Shown here: piece after piece, positions 33,521 to 41,150 of the stretch | How the letters are laid out: every line of letters begins with the position of its first letter | Position numbering within the stretch: the first letter of the stretch is position 1 | NCBI GenBank assembly: GCA_036171275.1 | Contig: JAVHQT010000017.1 | Coordinates: 1-56,106, forward strand | Origin: PALSA-1006 sp036171275 | Lineage (GTDB): Bacteria; Pseudomonadota; Gammaproteobacteria; Burkholderiales; Gallionellaceae | Direction: 5' to 3' | Length of the DNA stretch: 56,106 bases | Program-made: the position numbers and the translations under genes | The notes under the pieces: model-generated | The model's database searches: none | What the model was told of the DNA's origin: nothing | Seen by the model: only the letters and a program-made list of their open reading frames with translations

Positions 33521-34984
33521 CTACAAGCCCAAATCAGCCCACATCGCATCCACTTTCGCTTTAACTTCGGCATTCATTGCAATCGGCGTTCCCCATTCTC
33601 GGGTCGTTTCACCCTGATATTTATTGGTCGCATCCAATCCCATCTTGCCACCCAAACCAGATATCGGACTGGCGAAATCCAGATAATCAATCGGCGTATT
33701 TTCCACCAGCAGCGTGTCGCGCGCTGGATCGACGCGAGTGGTAATGGCCCATATCACCTCGAACCAAGAACGCACATCAATGTCATCATCCACCACGATA
33801 ATGAATTTCGTGTACATAAATTGCCGCAGAAAACTCCAAATACCGAACATCACACGCTTGGCGTGACCGGGATATTGTTTCTTAATGGACACCACCGCCA
33901 TGCGATAGCTACAGCCCTCAGGCGGCAAGTAAAAATCGACAATTTCGGGAAATTGTTTTTGTAAAAGCGGCACGAAAACTTCATTCAGCGCCACGCCCAG
34001 CATCGCCGGTTCATCGGGTGGCTTGCCAGTGTAAGTCGAATGATAAATGGGATCACGCCGCAGGGTAATGCGTTGAATAGTCAATACCGGAAATTTATCC
34101 TGCTCGTTATAGTAACCAGTGTGGTCGCCATACGGTCCTTCCAGCGCTACCTCATCGGGATAAATCACGCCTTCCATGACGATTTCTGCACTGGCGGGCA
34201 CCTGCAAATCGTTGCCTAAACACTTAACTAATTCTGTTTTACGACCACGCAGCAGTCCGGCAAACTGGTATTCGCTCAAACTATCCGGCACCGGCGTGAC
34301 CGCGCCCAGTATCGTCGCCGGATCAGCGCCAATCACGACGGCGACGGGAAAGGGTTGCCCAGGATTTTTTTGGCAATGCTCCCGAAAATCCAAGGCGCCG
34401 CCACGGTGCGCCAGCCAGCGCATGATCACTTTATTTCGGCCTAACACTTGCTGCCGGTAAATCCCTAAATTTTGTCTAACTTTATGAGGTCCGCGCGTCA
34501 CCACCAAGCCCCAAGTTATCAGCGGCGCCACATCACCCGGCCAGCAATGTTGAATCGGCAACTTCGCCAAATCTACTTCATCGCCCTCCCAGACCACCTC
34601 TTGACAGGGCGCTCGCGAAACAATTTTGGGCGACATACTGAGCACTTGCTTCAACAGCGGCAGCTTATCCCAGGCGTCTTTTAAACCTTTTGGTGGCTCA
34701 GGTTCTTTCAAATACGCCAGTAGTTTTCCAACTTCGCGCAGCGCGCTCACCGAGTCTTCGCCCATCCCTAACGCCACACGGCGTGGCGTACCAAACAAAT
34801 TTGCCAAAACTGGCATGGTGTGTCCGATCGGGTTTTCAAATAGCAGTGCTGGCCCTTGAGCGCGTAATACGCGATCACAAATTTCGGTCATTTCTAAGTG
34901 CGGTGAAACTGGCACGATGATCCGCTTTAATTCCCCGTGCTTTTCCAGTTGCGCAATAAAATCGCGTAAGTCGTAATATTTCAT
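33521..34984 (-). CDS. ubiD: 4-hydroxy-3-polyprenylbenzoate decarboxylase
   Basis: UbiD removes the carboxyl group in ubiquinone synthesis using prenylated FMN. The 487-aa protein starts MKYYDLRDFIAQLEKHGELK and has LLFENPIG, the prFMN-binding central region RQNLGIYRQQVLGRNKVIMR, and the catalytic glutamate region EGPYGDHTGYYN. ATG 34984 matches the family start; the frame extends 25 codons upstream without homology. The flavin prenyltransferase ubiX is not in the window. Confidence 0.95.
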   Translation of the reverse strand: MKYYDLRDFIAQLEKHGELKRIIVPVSPHLEMTEICDRVLRAQGPALLFENPIGHTMPVLANLFGTPRRVALGMGEDSVSALREVGKLLAYLKEPEPPKGLKDAWDKLPLLKQVLSMSPKIVSRAPCQEVVWEGDEVDLAKLPIQHCWPGDVAPLITWGLVVTRGPHKVRQNLGIYRQQVLGRNKVIMRWLAHRGGALDFREHCQKNPGQPFPVAVVIGADPATILGAVTPVPDSLSEYQFAGLLRGRKTELVKCLGNDLQVPASAEIVMEGVIYPDEVALEGPYGDHTGYYNEQDKFPVLTIQRITLRRDPIYHSTYTGKPPDEPAMLGVALNEVFVPLLQKQFPEIVDFYLPPEGCSYRMAVVSIKKQYPGHAKRVMFGIWSFLRQFMYTKFIIVVDDDIDVRSWFEVIWAITTRVDPARDTLLVENTPIDYLDFASPISGLGGKMGLDATNKYQGETTREWGTPIAMNAEVKAKVDAMWADLGL

Positions 34985-35074
34985 TTTATGTAACTGATTA
35001 GTTATAGTGCTTCTTACAAAAATAGCCGAACCCAATGGGTTGAGCAGCATGCGTCTCATCCAAGGATAAGACTT

Positions 35075-35562
35075 TCACTTTCTAAGCGACATTTTTCGCT
35101 TTACCCGTCCGAAATCATCGATTCTGCTCCGTTGTGTCTCTGCGTTACCGCGTCGATTGTCGCCAACGCACCGCTTACTGCTTTTATCGGCCGGCCTTGA
35201 TGCGGCTAGGTGAGTAGGCACAGCCACTGTGCTGCCGTCAGCACCAACCTATCAAACATCAAGTGCACCATGACTTTTGGAACACGCCCATCAACACCAC
35301 TGTGGCGAACAGATATTCCACACTGTGAATCACGACAGCGCCACCATCACGACCGCCAGCGCGCCCGTCGCACCGGAAATCATGCCATGACGTCCGCCAA
35401 ACAGCGAGGTAATCAGGCTAACCATAAGGCTGCATACAGCCCGACCAGCGGATGAACTTGCGCCACTCATGCAAAAGCAATCGCCTCAGAAACAAGGGCG
35501 AGAGCGACTGCGAGCCCAGAAAGAAGATTGCTTTTTGCTTCAGCTAAATTTTGGACATTCAT
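35075..35562 (-). pseudogene. Relic of a SulP-family anion transporter
   Basis: On the minus strand from 35562 the frame reads NLLSGLAVALALVSEAIAFA, an in-frame TGA, then VAQVHPLVGLYAAL. After a one-base shift it gives SLITSLFGGRHGMISGATGA and LAVVMVAL. After another shift it gives HSVEYLFATVVLMGV. This is the conserved start of SulP sulphate/bicarbonate-type transporters, broken by at least one stop and two frameshifts. Most of the roughly 550 codons are gone. Weak resemblance to a C-terminal STAS end follows (about 35075-35195), suggesting an internal deletion. No product is expected. Confidence 0.7.
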
Positions 35563-35832
35563 TGTGTTTTAGTTACGATCTGCGACTTGATTAATTTTTA
35601 ATGTCAAAATCTATATGAATCTAAGTATATGATTATAAAGAGATTTTTTATTGAATTATGCGCCACAATGACAGGGTAGAAATAATACAAAGCGACATTT
35701 ACCTTCGTTTGACCGCCTACATTCATTATACAGATGCCCTTTGAAAATCATTTGAAAATCATTCGCTAGTCTTCATTTTCGGCGCGTAATAACGCTACAA
35801 TCCGCCACCCGGTTTCGACTTCCTTCCCCGTC
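35563..35832. other. Upstream region of the kinase gene
   Basis: No gene is seen. It contains one dispersed element copy (35622-35637) and a tandem 11-mer TTTGAAAATCA x2 (35741-35762). The stretch is AT-rich, and a promoter for the kinase gene probably lies here, but no -35/-10 pair with good spacing was found. Confidence 0.4.
35622..35637 (+). repeat. Dispersed element copy (TAAGTATATGATTATA)
   Basis: This intergenic copy lies upstream of the kinase gene. It is followed by AAGAGATTTTTTATTG, the T-rich tail. Confidence 0.65.
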
Positions 35833-37188
35833 ATGACTAACCCTACCGATCATTTTCGTCATCGTTTTGAAATGCGCAAAGCACTTGGGCGTGGCGCGAG
35901 CAGCGAAGTTCATTTAGCGTTTGATACGTATTTGCAGCGCGAGGTCGCGTTAAAGTTGACGCGTTCGGGTTATCTGGATAATCCGCAAGAGCGCGTTCGC
36001 AATCGGAAAATGTGGTTAAACGAAACGCGCTTGGCAGGCAAACTTAAACATCCTTTTATCGTTGAGGTTTACGAGGCGTGCAGCACGCCGGATTTTGATT
36101 ATTTAGTGATGGAATATGTGCCTGGAGAAACGCTGAAAAAGCATACTTCTTTTGATAACTTATTACCCATTCCACGCCTTGTCGATATTTTGTATAAAGT
36201 CTGCAATGCCTTGGACTACTCCAATACAATGGGCATTTTGCACCGCGATATTAAGCCGAGCAATGTGCTGTTTGGCACCGATAACTTAATTAAAGTGTCC
36301 GATTTTGGTGCTGCGTTTTTACTGAACTCCGACACCACGCAAGTGGATATGGTGGGCACGTTACCGTTTATGCCACCAGAACAATTTATGCAAGCAAGGC
36401 CGTCAATTCAGTCTGATATGTATGCGGTCGGCGTGATGGCGTATCAGCTTTTGACAGGCGCTTTGCCGTTTAACGCTAAAACCTACGACGAAATGATTTA
36501 TCAGAAGCTGCATGAAGACGCACTGCCTTTAGAAAAACGTCGCCTCGATATTCCTCAAGCTTTGCGTTTTGCCGTTCATCGCGCCATGCACCGCGACGCT
36601 GACATGCGCTACCGTTCCTGGAAAGGCTTGTGCGATGATTTGGCGGCCGCTTTGCCGACGTTGGAAAAGCGGCCAGAAATTTCGTTTGATTGTTCACGTT
36701 TTGACGTATTACGGAATCTGCTGTTTTTTTCGCATTTTACCGATAACGAAATATGGGAAACCGTGGGCATCAGCGAATGGCAAAATGCCGCTTCGGGGCA
36801 GGCGATTGTTGAAGAAGGCGCAGTTGGCAGCAGCTTTTTTATTTTGATTGACGGCGAAGCGAAAGTACTTAAAAACGACATTGAATTGACACGAATGCAC
36901 GGTGGCAGTTGTTTTGGTGAAATTGCTTATTTGGACGAAACGCGACATACCCGCATGGCAACCGTGCAAGCAATTACGCCCTTGCGCTTAATTATGATTG
37001 AAGGCACAGCCTTGCAACAGGCGAGCGATGGCTTGCAAGCCGCTTTTGCAAAAGGCTTTTTAAATTTAATGATTTCACGTATCGGCGAAACCGATCGACG
37101 CTTACTTTCGGTTTTATTGTCGCAACCCAGCGCGCAAACCGTGGCACAAGCGCCCACTGATATTACGACAACTCGGGATTTTCAATGA
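35833..37188 (+). CDS. Serine/threonine protein kinase fused to a cyclic-nucleotide-binding domain
   Basis: Residues about 10-275 form a Hanks-type kinase: glycine loop LGRGASSEVHLAFD, the Lys in VALKLTRSG, catalytic HRDIKPSNVLF, and DFGAA in place of DFG-L. The MPPEQFMQARPSIQSDMYAVGV activation segment follows. Residues about 300-440 form a CRP/cNMP-binding fold with the phosphate cassette GGSCFGEIAYLDETRHTRMA. No transmembrane helix is seen, so it is a soluble kinase that may be gated by cAMP or cGMP. No cyclase gene is in the window. It precedes the DUF6502/DUF5666 genes by 57 bp. Confidence 0.9.
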   Translation: MTNPTDHFRHRFEMRKALGRGASSEVHLAFDTYLQREVALKLTRSGYLDNPQERVRNRKMWLNETRLAGKLKHPFIVEVYEACSTPDFDYLVMEYVPGETLKKHTSFDNLLPIPRLVDILYKVCNALDYSNTMGILHRDIKPSNVLFGTDNLIKVSDFGAAFLLNSDTTQVDMVGTLPFMPPEQFMQARPSIQSDMYAVGVMAYQLLTGALPFNAKTYDEMIYQKLHEDALPLEKRRLDIPQALRFAVHRAMHRDADMRYRSWKGLCDDLAAALPTLEKRPEISFDCSRFDVLRNLLFFSHFTDNEIWETVGISEWQNAASGQAIVEEGAVGSSFFILIDGEAKVLKNDIELTRMHGGSCFGEIAYLDETRHTRMATVQAITPLRLIMIEGTALQQASDGLQAAFAKGFLNLMISRIGETDRRLLSVLLSQPSAQTVAQAPTDITTTRDFQ

Positions 37189-37226
37189 GCGCTCTCGTGT
37201 GATTTCGTCACACGAAAAATGGCGCT
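37188..37226. promoter_or_regulatory. Intercistronic two-part hairpin
   Basis: The inner stem TCGTGTG/CACACGA has a 7-nt loop, and the outer stem AGCGC/GCGCT encloses it (37188-37192, 37222-37226). Only a short T run follows. It may be a weak terminator or an attenuation or processing site between the kinase gene and the next gene. Confidence 0.45.
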
Positions 37227-37245
37227 TTAATGATAAAATTAGCCA

Positions 37246-38094
37246 GTGAACTCTTCCAACCCACTTCCTGCCGCCATTCCTGTTCCCGCCCCTGCATTAC
37301 TCAATGCCTTGCGCAAGTTGTTGCGCCCATTGATTAAGCTTTTGTTGGTCAATGGGCTAACTTACCCACAATTTTCTAATTTATTAAAAACCTTGTACGT
37401 TGAGATTGCCCGAGAAGAGTTTGTCTTGAAAGGCAAAGCGCAAACCGTTAGTCGAATTAGCTTGCTTAGTGGCGTGCATCGTAAAGATGTGAAACGTTTA
37501 GGATTGAATGGCGCTGAGGAATCGTCTATTCCACCATCCGTTTCTTTGGGCGCCAAGTTGGTGGCTTTGTGGACCAGTGCTGCCGAGTATCTGGACGAAA
37601 CAGGTCAACATTTGCCGCTTCCTCGACAAGCCAGTGAAGGCGGTGCGCAATCTTTTGAGGCACTGGTCAGCGCGGTCAGTAAAGATATTCGTCCGCGCGC
37701 TATTTTGGATGAGTGGTTGCGAATTGGCATTGTGCATCTGGACGAACAAGCGCGCGTTTGTTTGAATACTGATGCTTTCGTGCCGAAAAATGGCTACGAA
37801 GAAAAGGCTTATTATTTTGGTCAAAATTTACAAGATCATATTATCGCCGGGGCACACAATCTCTTAGGGCAAAAACCACCCTTCTTAGAGCGCAGCGTTT
37901 ATTACAGCGCACTGACCCTAGAATCCAGCCTAGAATTAGCCGAGCTTTCCAAAAAATGCGCGATGCAAGCCTTGGTGACGGTCAATAAACGCGCCCAAGT
38001 TTTACAAACACTCGATGCCGGCCAGCCCGGTGCCAATCAGCGTATCAATTTCGGCGTTTATTTCCTGCACAAAAAAGAAAAGAGCGCACCATGA
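37246..38094 (+). CDS. DUF6502 family protein
   Basis: The 282-aa protein starts at GTG 37246, with no nearby ATG in frame. The N-terminal part is helical (LLNALRKLLRPLIKLLLVNG) and continues with LTYPQFSNLLKTLYVEIARE and a helix-turn-helix-like stretch (TVSRISLLSGVHRKDVKRL). This suggests DNA or protein binding. The rest, AILDEWLRIGIVHLDEQ and GQNLQDHIIAGAHNLLG, is typical of DUF6502. There is no signal peptide. It overlaps the DUF5666 gene by 4 bp, so the two are coupled. The function is unknown; a regulatory role is a guess from the HTH-like part. Confidence 0.78.
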   Translation: MNSSNPLPAAIPVPAPALLNALRKLLRPLIKLLLVNGLTYPQFSNLLKTLYVEIAREEFVLKGKAQTVSRISLLSGVHRKDVKRLGLNGAEESSIPPSVSLGAKLVALWTSAAEYLDETGQHLPLPRQASEGGAQSFEALVSAVSKDIRPRAILDEWLRIGIVHLDEQARVCLNTDAFVPKNGYEEKAYYFGQNLQDHIIAGAHNLLGQKPPFLERSVYYSALTLESSLELAELSKKCAMQALVTVNKRAQVLQTLDAGQPGANQRINFGVYFLHKKEKSAP

Positions 38095-39275
38095 AAGCGC
38101 TTTATTTAGCGATGGGCAACCTGTTAGTCGCGCTTTTTCTTGCGGCACCGTTGGCACAAGCAGCCGATCTGTGCGGCATCGGTGGCACAGGTCTCAGCTC
38201 GGAATGTGGCATTGGCGGGACAGGAGTGCGACAAGATGGCATTGCCGGAACCGGACGAAGTGCGACTGAAAATGGCGTGGGCGGAACAGGGCATGGTTCT
38301 GACGGAATCGGTGGCACAGGAATTGTCGGAATTATTACCGGATTTGGTAGCGTTTGGGTGAATGGACTGGAAGTGCACTTCGATGCGCAAGTCGGCAAGC
38401 CGTTAGCCATCGGACAAGTGGTCGCCATTGCAGCGAATGCACAGTCTGGCCGTTTGCAAGCGCGCAGCATTGCGATCATTCATACCGTAAGCGGGCCAAT
38501 TAGTGAGCTTAATCGCGCGGCTAGTTCGTTGCGTGTTTTGGGTCAAACTGTTAAGTTAAATTCGGATACCGTACTTGCACCCAGCGTGAGTCAAGCCAAT
38601 CTCTCAATCGGAAAAACCATTACAATCAGTGGCTTACGCTTAAGTGACGGCACAATTATTGCAGCTTATATTGAGCCGTCTGGCGCGGCAACCGAGTCGA
38701 GCGTGGTCGGACCGATTACAGCAATCAACGGCAATTCGCTTGAAATCTATGGCTTAAAAATTAAACCACCCACTGTTACCCCCTTTAAAATCGGACAAGA
38801 AATCAGTGTCAGCGGACCTGTGTCAGACGGGGAAATGCAGGCCAATGCAGTCACTTTAAGCGCGGTCAGTCAGTTGCTCAATCAAAGCGCAAATCTTGAA
38901 TTGCAAGGTTTCGTTGGCAAAGCCAGTGACACAGGCGCAATTAAAGTGGGCAATGTTCAGCTCGTCTCACCCGAAGGGGCAGAAAACTGGCAAGCGGGCG
39001 AGTTAGTACACGTCAGCGGCCACTTAAATGTCGATCAGCATTTAATTGTTGACCGGATTGAATTTAGCCGCGACAGACATGAAAGGCTGATTCCCGACAG
39101 CGCTTTGGTGGAACATGATGGCGCGACTGAGCATACAGAACATCACGATAGTCCAGACCATCATGAATCTCCGGATCGTCTAGATCGCCAAGAATTGGAC
39201 CGTCCGGAACAGTCCGACCACACTGATCATGCCAGCTCCGAAGAACATTCTCGCCACAGCCATAATCATGACTAA
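38091..39275 (+). CDS. Exported DUF5666 protein with GGTG repeats and His/Asp-rich tail
   Basis: After a signal peptide (MKALYLAMGNLLVALFLAAPLAQA) come five short repeats of the type GIGGTG spaced 10-11 residues apart (about residues 29-78). Several beta-rich modules of the DUF5666 type follow (ITGFGSVWVNGLEVHFDA, VVGPITAINGNSLEIYGLKI, LELQGFVGKASDTGAIKVGN). The last 50 residues are dense in His, Asp and Glu, a possible metal-binding or disordered tail. It is probably periplasmic or surface-exposed. It overlaps both neighbours, so the three genes form one unit. Confidence 0.8.
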   Translation: MKALYLAMGNLLVALFLAAPLAQAADLCGIGGTGLSSECGIGGTGVRQDGIAGTGRSATENGVGGTGHGSDGIGGTGIVGIITGFGSVWVNGLEVHFDAQVGKPLAIGQVVAIAANAQSGRLQARSIAIIHTVSGPISELNRAASSLRVLGQTVKLNSDTVLAPSVSQANLSIGKTITISGLRLSDGTIIAAYIEPSGAATESSVVGPITAINGNSLEIYGLKIKPPTVTPFKIGQEISVSGPVSDGEMQANAVTLSAVSQLLNQSANLELQGFVGKASDTGAIKVGNVQLVSPEGAENWQAGELVHVSGHLNVDQHLIVDRIEFSRDRHERLIPDSALVEHDGATEHTEHHDSPDHHESPDRLDRQELDRPEQSDHTDHASSEEHSRHSHNHD

Positions 39276-40026
39276 GTTATTGATTATATTGATATTTTTT
39301 AGTTTCGGGCATGCCCAGGCGGCCAATGGTTCATTGAGCTTAAGCAGCGGATTTGATTTTAGCACTGGCAACTATGGTGGCAACACCGCCACCGACGTGA
39401 CTTATCTGCCAGTGGTTGGCAAGTATGAAATTAACCCCTGGCTGTTTAAATTAACCCTGCCCTATTTGCGCATCACCGGCCCGGCGAATGTCACGCCAAA
39501 TATCGGTCAGGCAGTTTATAGCAGCAATGCAGTTCGTACTGATTCGGGCATGGGTGACGTTGTGCTAGCGGGAAGTTATAGCCTGATCAATTCGGCTGCA
39601 AAAGGGCTATTGTTGGACATCGGTAGCAAAATTAAATTTGGGACGGCGGATAAATATCTCGGACTGGGTACCGGTGCCAATGATTATGCTGCCGAGCTTA
39701 GTCTTTACAAAACAAATGGACGCTTCAGTCGTTTCGGCACAGTCGGCTATAAGGTATTTGGGCAATCAACTGGCTATAGGTTGGATAATGTTTTTTACGG
39801 CTCGATTGGCATTAGCCGAAAATTTAATCCGCAGCTTAGCAGTGGTTTAATTTTTGACTATCGTCAAGCCACCTCACCTAACTACGATCCACAACAAATA
39901 CTGACCCTGTTTTTCAATGGAAAAATCAATGCCAAATGGCGCATCCAAACCTATGTCTTTAAAGGTGAAGGCATTTCAAGCCCCGCACTCGGTGGCGGCG
40001 CAATGCTGACTTTTTCTAACCAATAA
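39268..40026 (+). CDS. Putative outer-membrane beta-barrel protein
   Basis: The 252-aa precursor has a signal peptide (MTKLLIILIFFSFGHAQA) and then repeated amphipathic strands with Gly and aromatic residues (LSLSSGFDFSTGNYGGN, YEINPWLFKLTLPYLRI, MGDVVLAGSYSLI, LSSGLIFDYRQATSPNYD). This is a transporter-type barrel with no terminal Phe. Its start overlaps the DUF5666 stop by 8 bp. A longer frame from 39229 lies inside that gene and has no signal. Its substrate is unknown. A dispersed repeat copy encodes part of its signal peptide. Confidence 0.8.
   Translation: MTKLLIILIFFSFGHAQAANGSLSLSSGFDFSTGNYGGNTATDVTYLPVVGKYEINPWLFKLTLPYLRITGPANVTPNIGQAVYSSNAVRTDSGMGDVVLAGSYSLINSAAKGLLLDIGSKIKFGTADKYLGLGTGANDYAAELSLYKTNGRFSRFGTVGYKVFGQSTGYRLDNVFYGSIGISRKFNPQLSSGLIFDYRQATSPNYDPQQILTLFFNGKINAKWRIQTYVFKGEGISSPALGGGAMLTFSNQ
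39273..39288 (+). repeat. Dispersed element copy in a signal peptide (TAAGTTATTGATTATA)
   Basis: It overlaps the end of the DUF5666 gene, whose stop TAA it provides, and encodes KLLII of the outer-membrane protein signal peptide. TTGATATTTTTT follows. Confidence 0.7.
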
Positions 40027-40106
40027 GCGCGGATCACTCTGCAATTTTACCCGAGCCATGCTGATTATTGCCCAATGGCAGCGTGATTCTGATTAAAAAA
40101 CCAATT

Positions 40107-40122
40107 TATAATCAATCGGTTA
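40107..40122 (-). repeat. Dispersed element copy (TAACCGATTGATTATA)
   Basis: This intergenic copy is on the minus strand, followed by AATTGGTTTTTTAATC. It lies in the 240-bp gap before the OsmC-like gene. Confidence 0.65.
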
Positions 40123-40268
40123 TGTATAATATTTCGGCACATTTAACCTGACGTAGCTTCCTTCTTGCAAACTGAAAGATTGACTAGCAGACTCCATACC
40201 GAAAACAGGGTTGCAATTGTTGGACTCGGTTGCTATATTAGCAAATCATAATTTACCCGAGGATAACG

Positions 40269-40667
40269 ATGTATCAACTTACTTTAGATGGCAGCGCGCA
40301 ATTCCAAGTGCGCTATAAAAATCATCAACTTAATTACAGCGTTGATAATAGTTTTGTCAATCCTTTAGAAGCCACTTACGCGGCACTCGCCGGCTGCGCT
40401 GGCGTATACGCACGCAAAGCAGCGCAAACACTAGGGATTAGCACTGAGGGAATCGACATTCACTGCAAACCGGTTGTACGAAGTGGTAACATGTTGATTC
40501 CACAACGTTTTGTAACCGATGTTACTTTCCCAGACCGAATCAATTCCGAACAGCGAGCCGCTATTTTAGAATCCATTCGCCATTGCGCGGTCAAAGAATT
40601 GGTGCAGCAAGGCAGTAAGGTTGAGTTCGTTACCAACGATGTTAGTGTCACTCATTCAGCATCATAA
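40269..40667 (+). CDS. OsmC-family protein
   Basis: This OsmC/Ohr-fold protein of 132 aa has the two redox-type cysteines in ALAGCAGVYARKAA and ESIRHCAVKELVQQG. Family members reduce organic peroxides or act in osmotic stress. Here the N-terminal strands are short, as in the YhfA-type subgroup, so a peroxidase role is likely but not certain. GAGGATAACG upstream of ATG 40269 is a plausible ribosome site. It is followed 19 bp later by a DUF2892 gene. Confidence 0.87.
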   Translation: MYQLTLDGSAQFQVRYKNHQLNYSVDNSFVNPLEATYAALAGCAGVYARKAAQTLGISTEGIDIHCKPVVRSGNMLIPQRFVTDVTFPDRINSEQRAAILESIRHCAVKELVQQGSKVEFVTNDVSVTHSAS

Positions 40668-40686
40668 TTTAATCTAGGAGAACAGT

Positions 40687-40881
40687 ATGAAATGTAATTC
40701 AGGTGGTTTAGATCGTATTTTGCGGATTGTAGCGGGTTTGGTTTTAGTTGGTTTGGCGGCAAGCAATATCGTTGGTGTTTGGGGCTGGATCGGGATAGTG
40801 CCTTTGCTCACCGGCGCAATCGGCTTTTGTCCCGCCTACACCTTATTGGGTGTTAATACCTGCAAAACTAAAGCAGAATAA
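40687..40881 (+). CDS. DUF2892 (YgaP-like) small membrane protein
   Basis: The 64-aa protein has two membrane helices (ILRIVAGLVLVGLAASNIVG and GWIGIVPLLTGAIGFC) and the family ends MKCNSGGLDRILR and CPAYTLLGVNTC. In YgaP this module follows a rhodanese domain, which is absent here. AGGAGAACAGT precedes the ATG. It is probably co-transcribed with the OsmC-like gene, and a strong terminator follows. Confidence 0.88.
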   Translation: MKCNSGGLDRILRIVAGLVLVGLAASNIVGVWGWIGIVPLLTGAIGFCPAYTLLGVNTCKTKAE

Positions 40882-40896
40882 ATTTCCGCTTGCCCT

Positions 40897-40934
40897 AAAA
40901 AAACGCGCCTGCGAAAGCATGGCGCGTTTTTTTT
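40897..40934 (+). terminator. Rho-independent terminator
   Basis: A 13-bp inverted repeat (AAAAAAACGCGCC / GGCGCGTTTTTTT) encloses an 11-nt loop and ends in a run of eight T. It should end the OsmC-DUF2892 transcript. The A run on the other arm could also serve minus-strand transcription from sucB. Confidence 0.85.
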
Positions 40935-40968
40935 GGATTGCTTAGTCAAGGTTTCTGGTGAAGCACAA

Positions 40969-41000
40969 TTCAATCAACCGTATTCCCTAATCTTGACGGA
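40969..41000 (+). repeat. Remnant of a dispersed palindromic repeat (half)
   Basis: ATTCAATCAACCGTATTCCC followed by TAATCTTGACGG resembles the halves at 17257 and 53251. It lies between the terminator and sucB. Confidence 0.5.
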
Positions 41001-41027
41001 TGAGGCACTAAGTAATTGATTAGTATG

Positions 41028-41096
41028 AGATTTATTCCATTACGGATCGACGGCACTCCTAATCTTGTCAACTCACCACGAACGGAATAAATCAGC
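41028..41096. repeat. Degraded palindromic repeat with both arms
   Basis: GATTTATTCC at the left and GGAATAAATC at the right are reverse complements, with imperfect inner arms (CCATTACGG / CACGAACGG). This is the most complete copy of the repeat that appears as half-copies elsewhere. It lies about 55 bp downstream of the sucB stop. Confidence 0.6.
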
Positions 41097-41150
41097 ACCG
41101 CTCTAGATTTTAATCTACACCGAAATGGCGAAACTAAAATCCACAGCGAC

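Noticed and set aside
35210..35455. Plus-strand ORF of 81 codons in the gap before the kinase
   Set aside because: It is antisense to the SulP relic, whose minus-strand reading gives clear homology; the plus reading is low-complexity.
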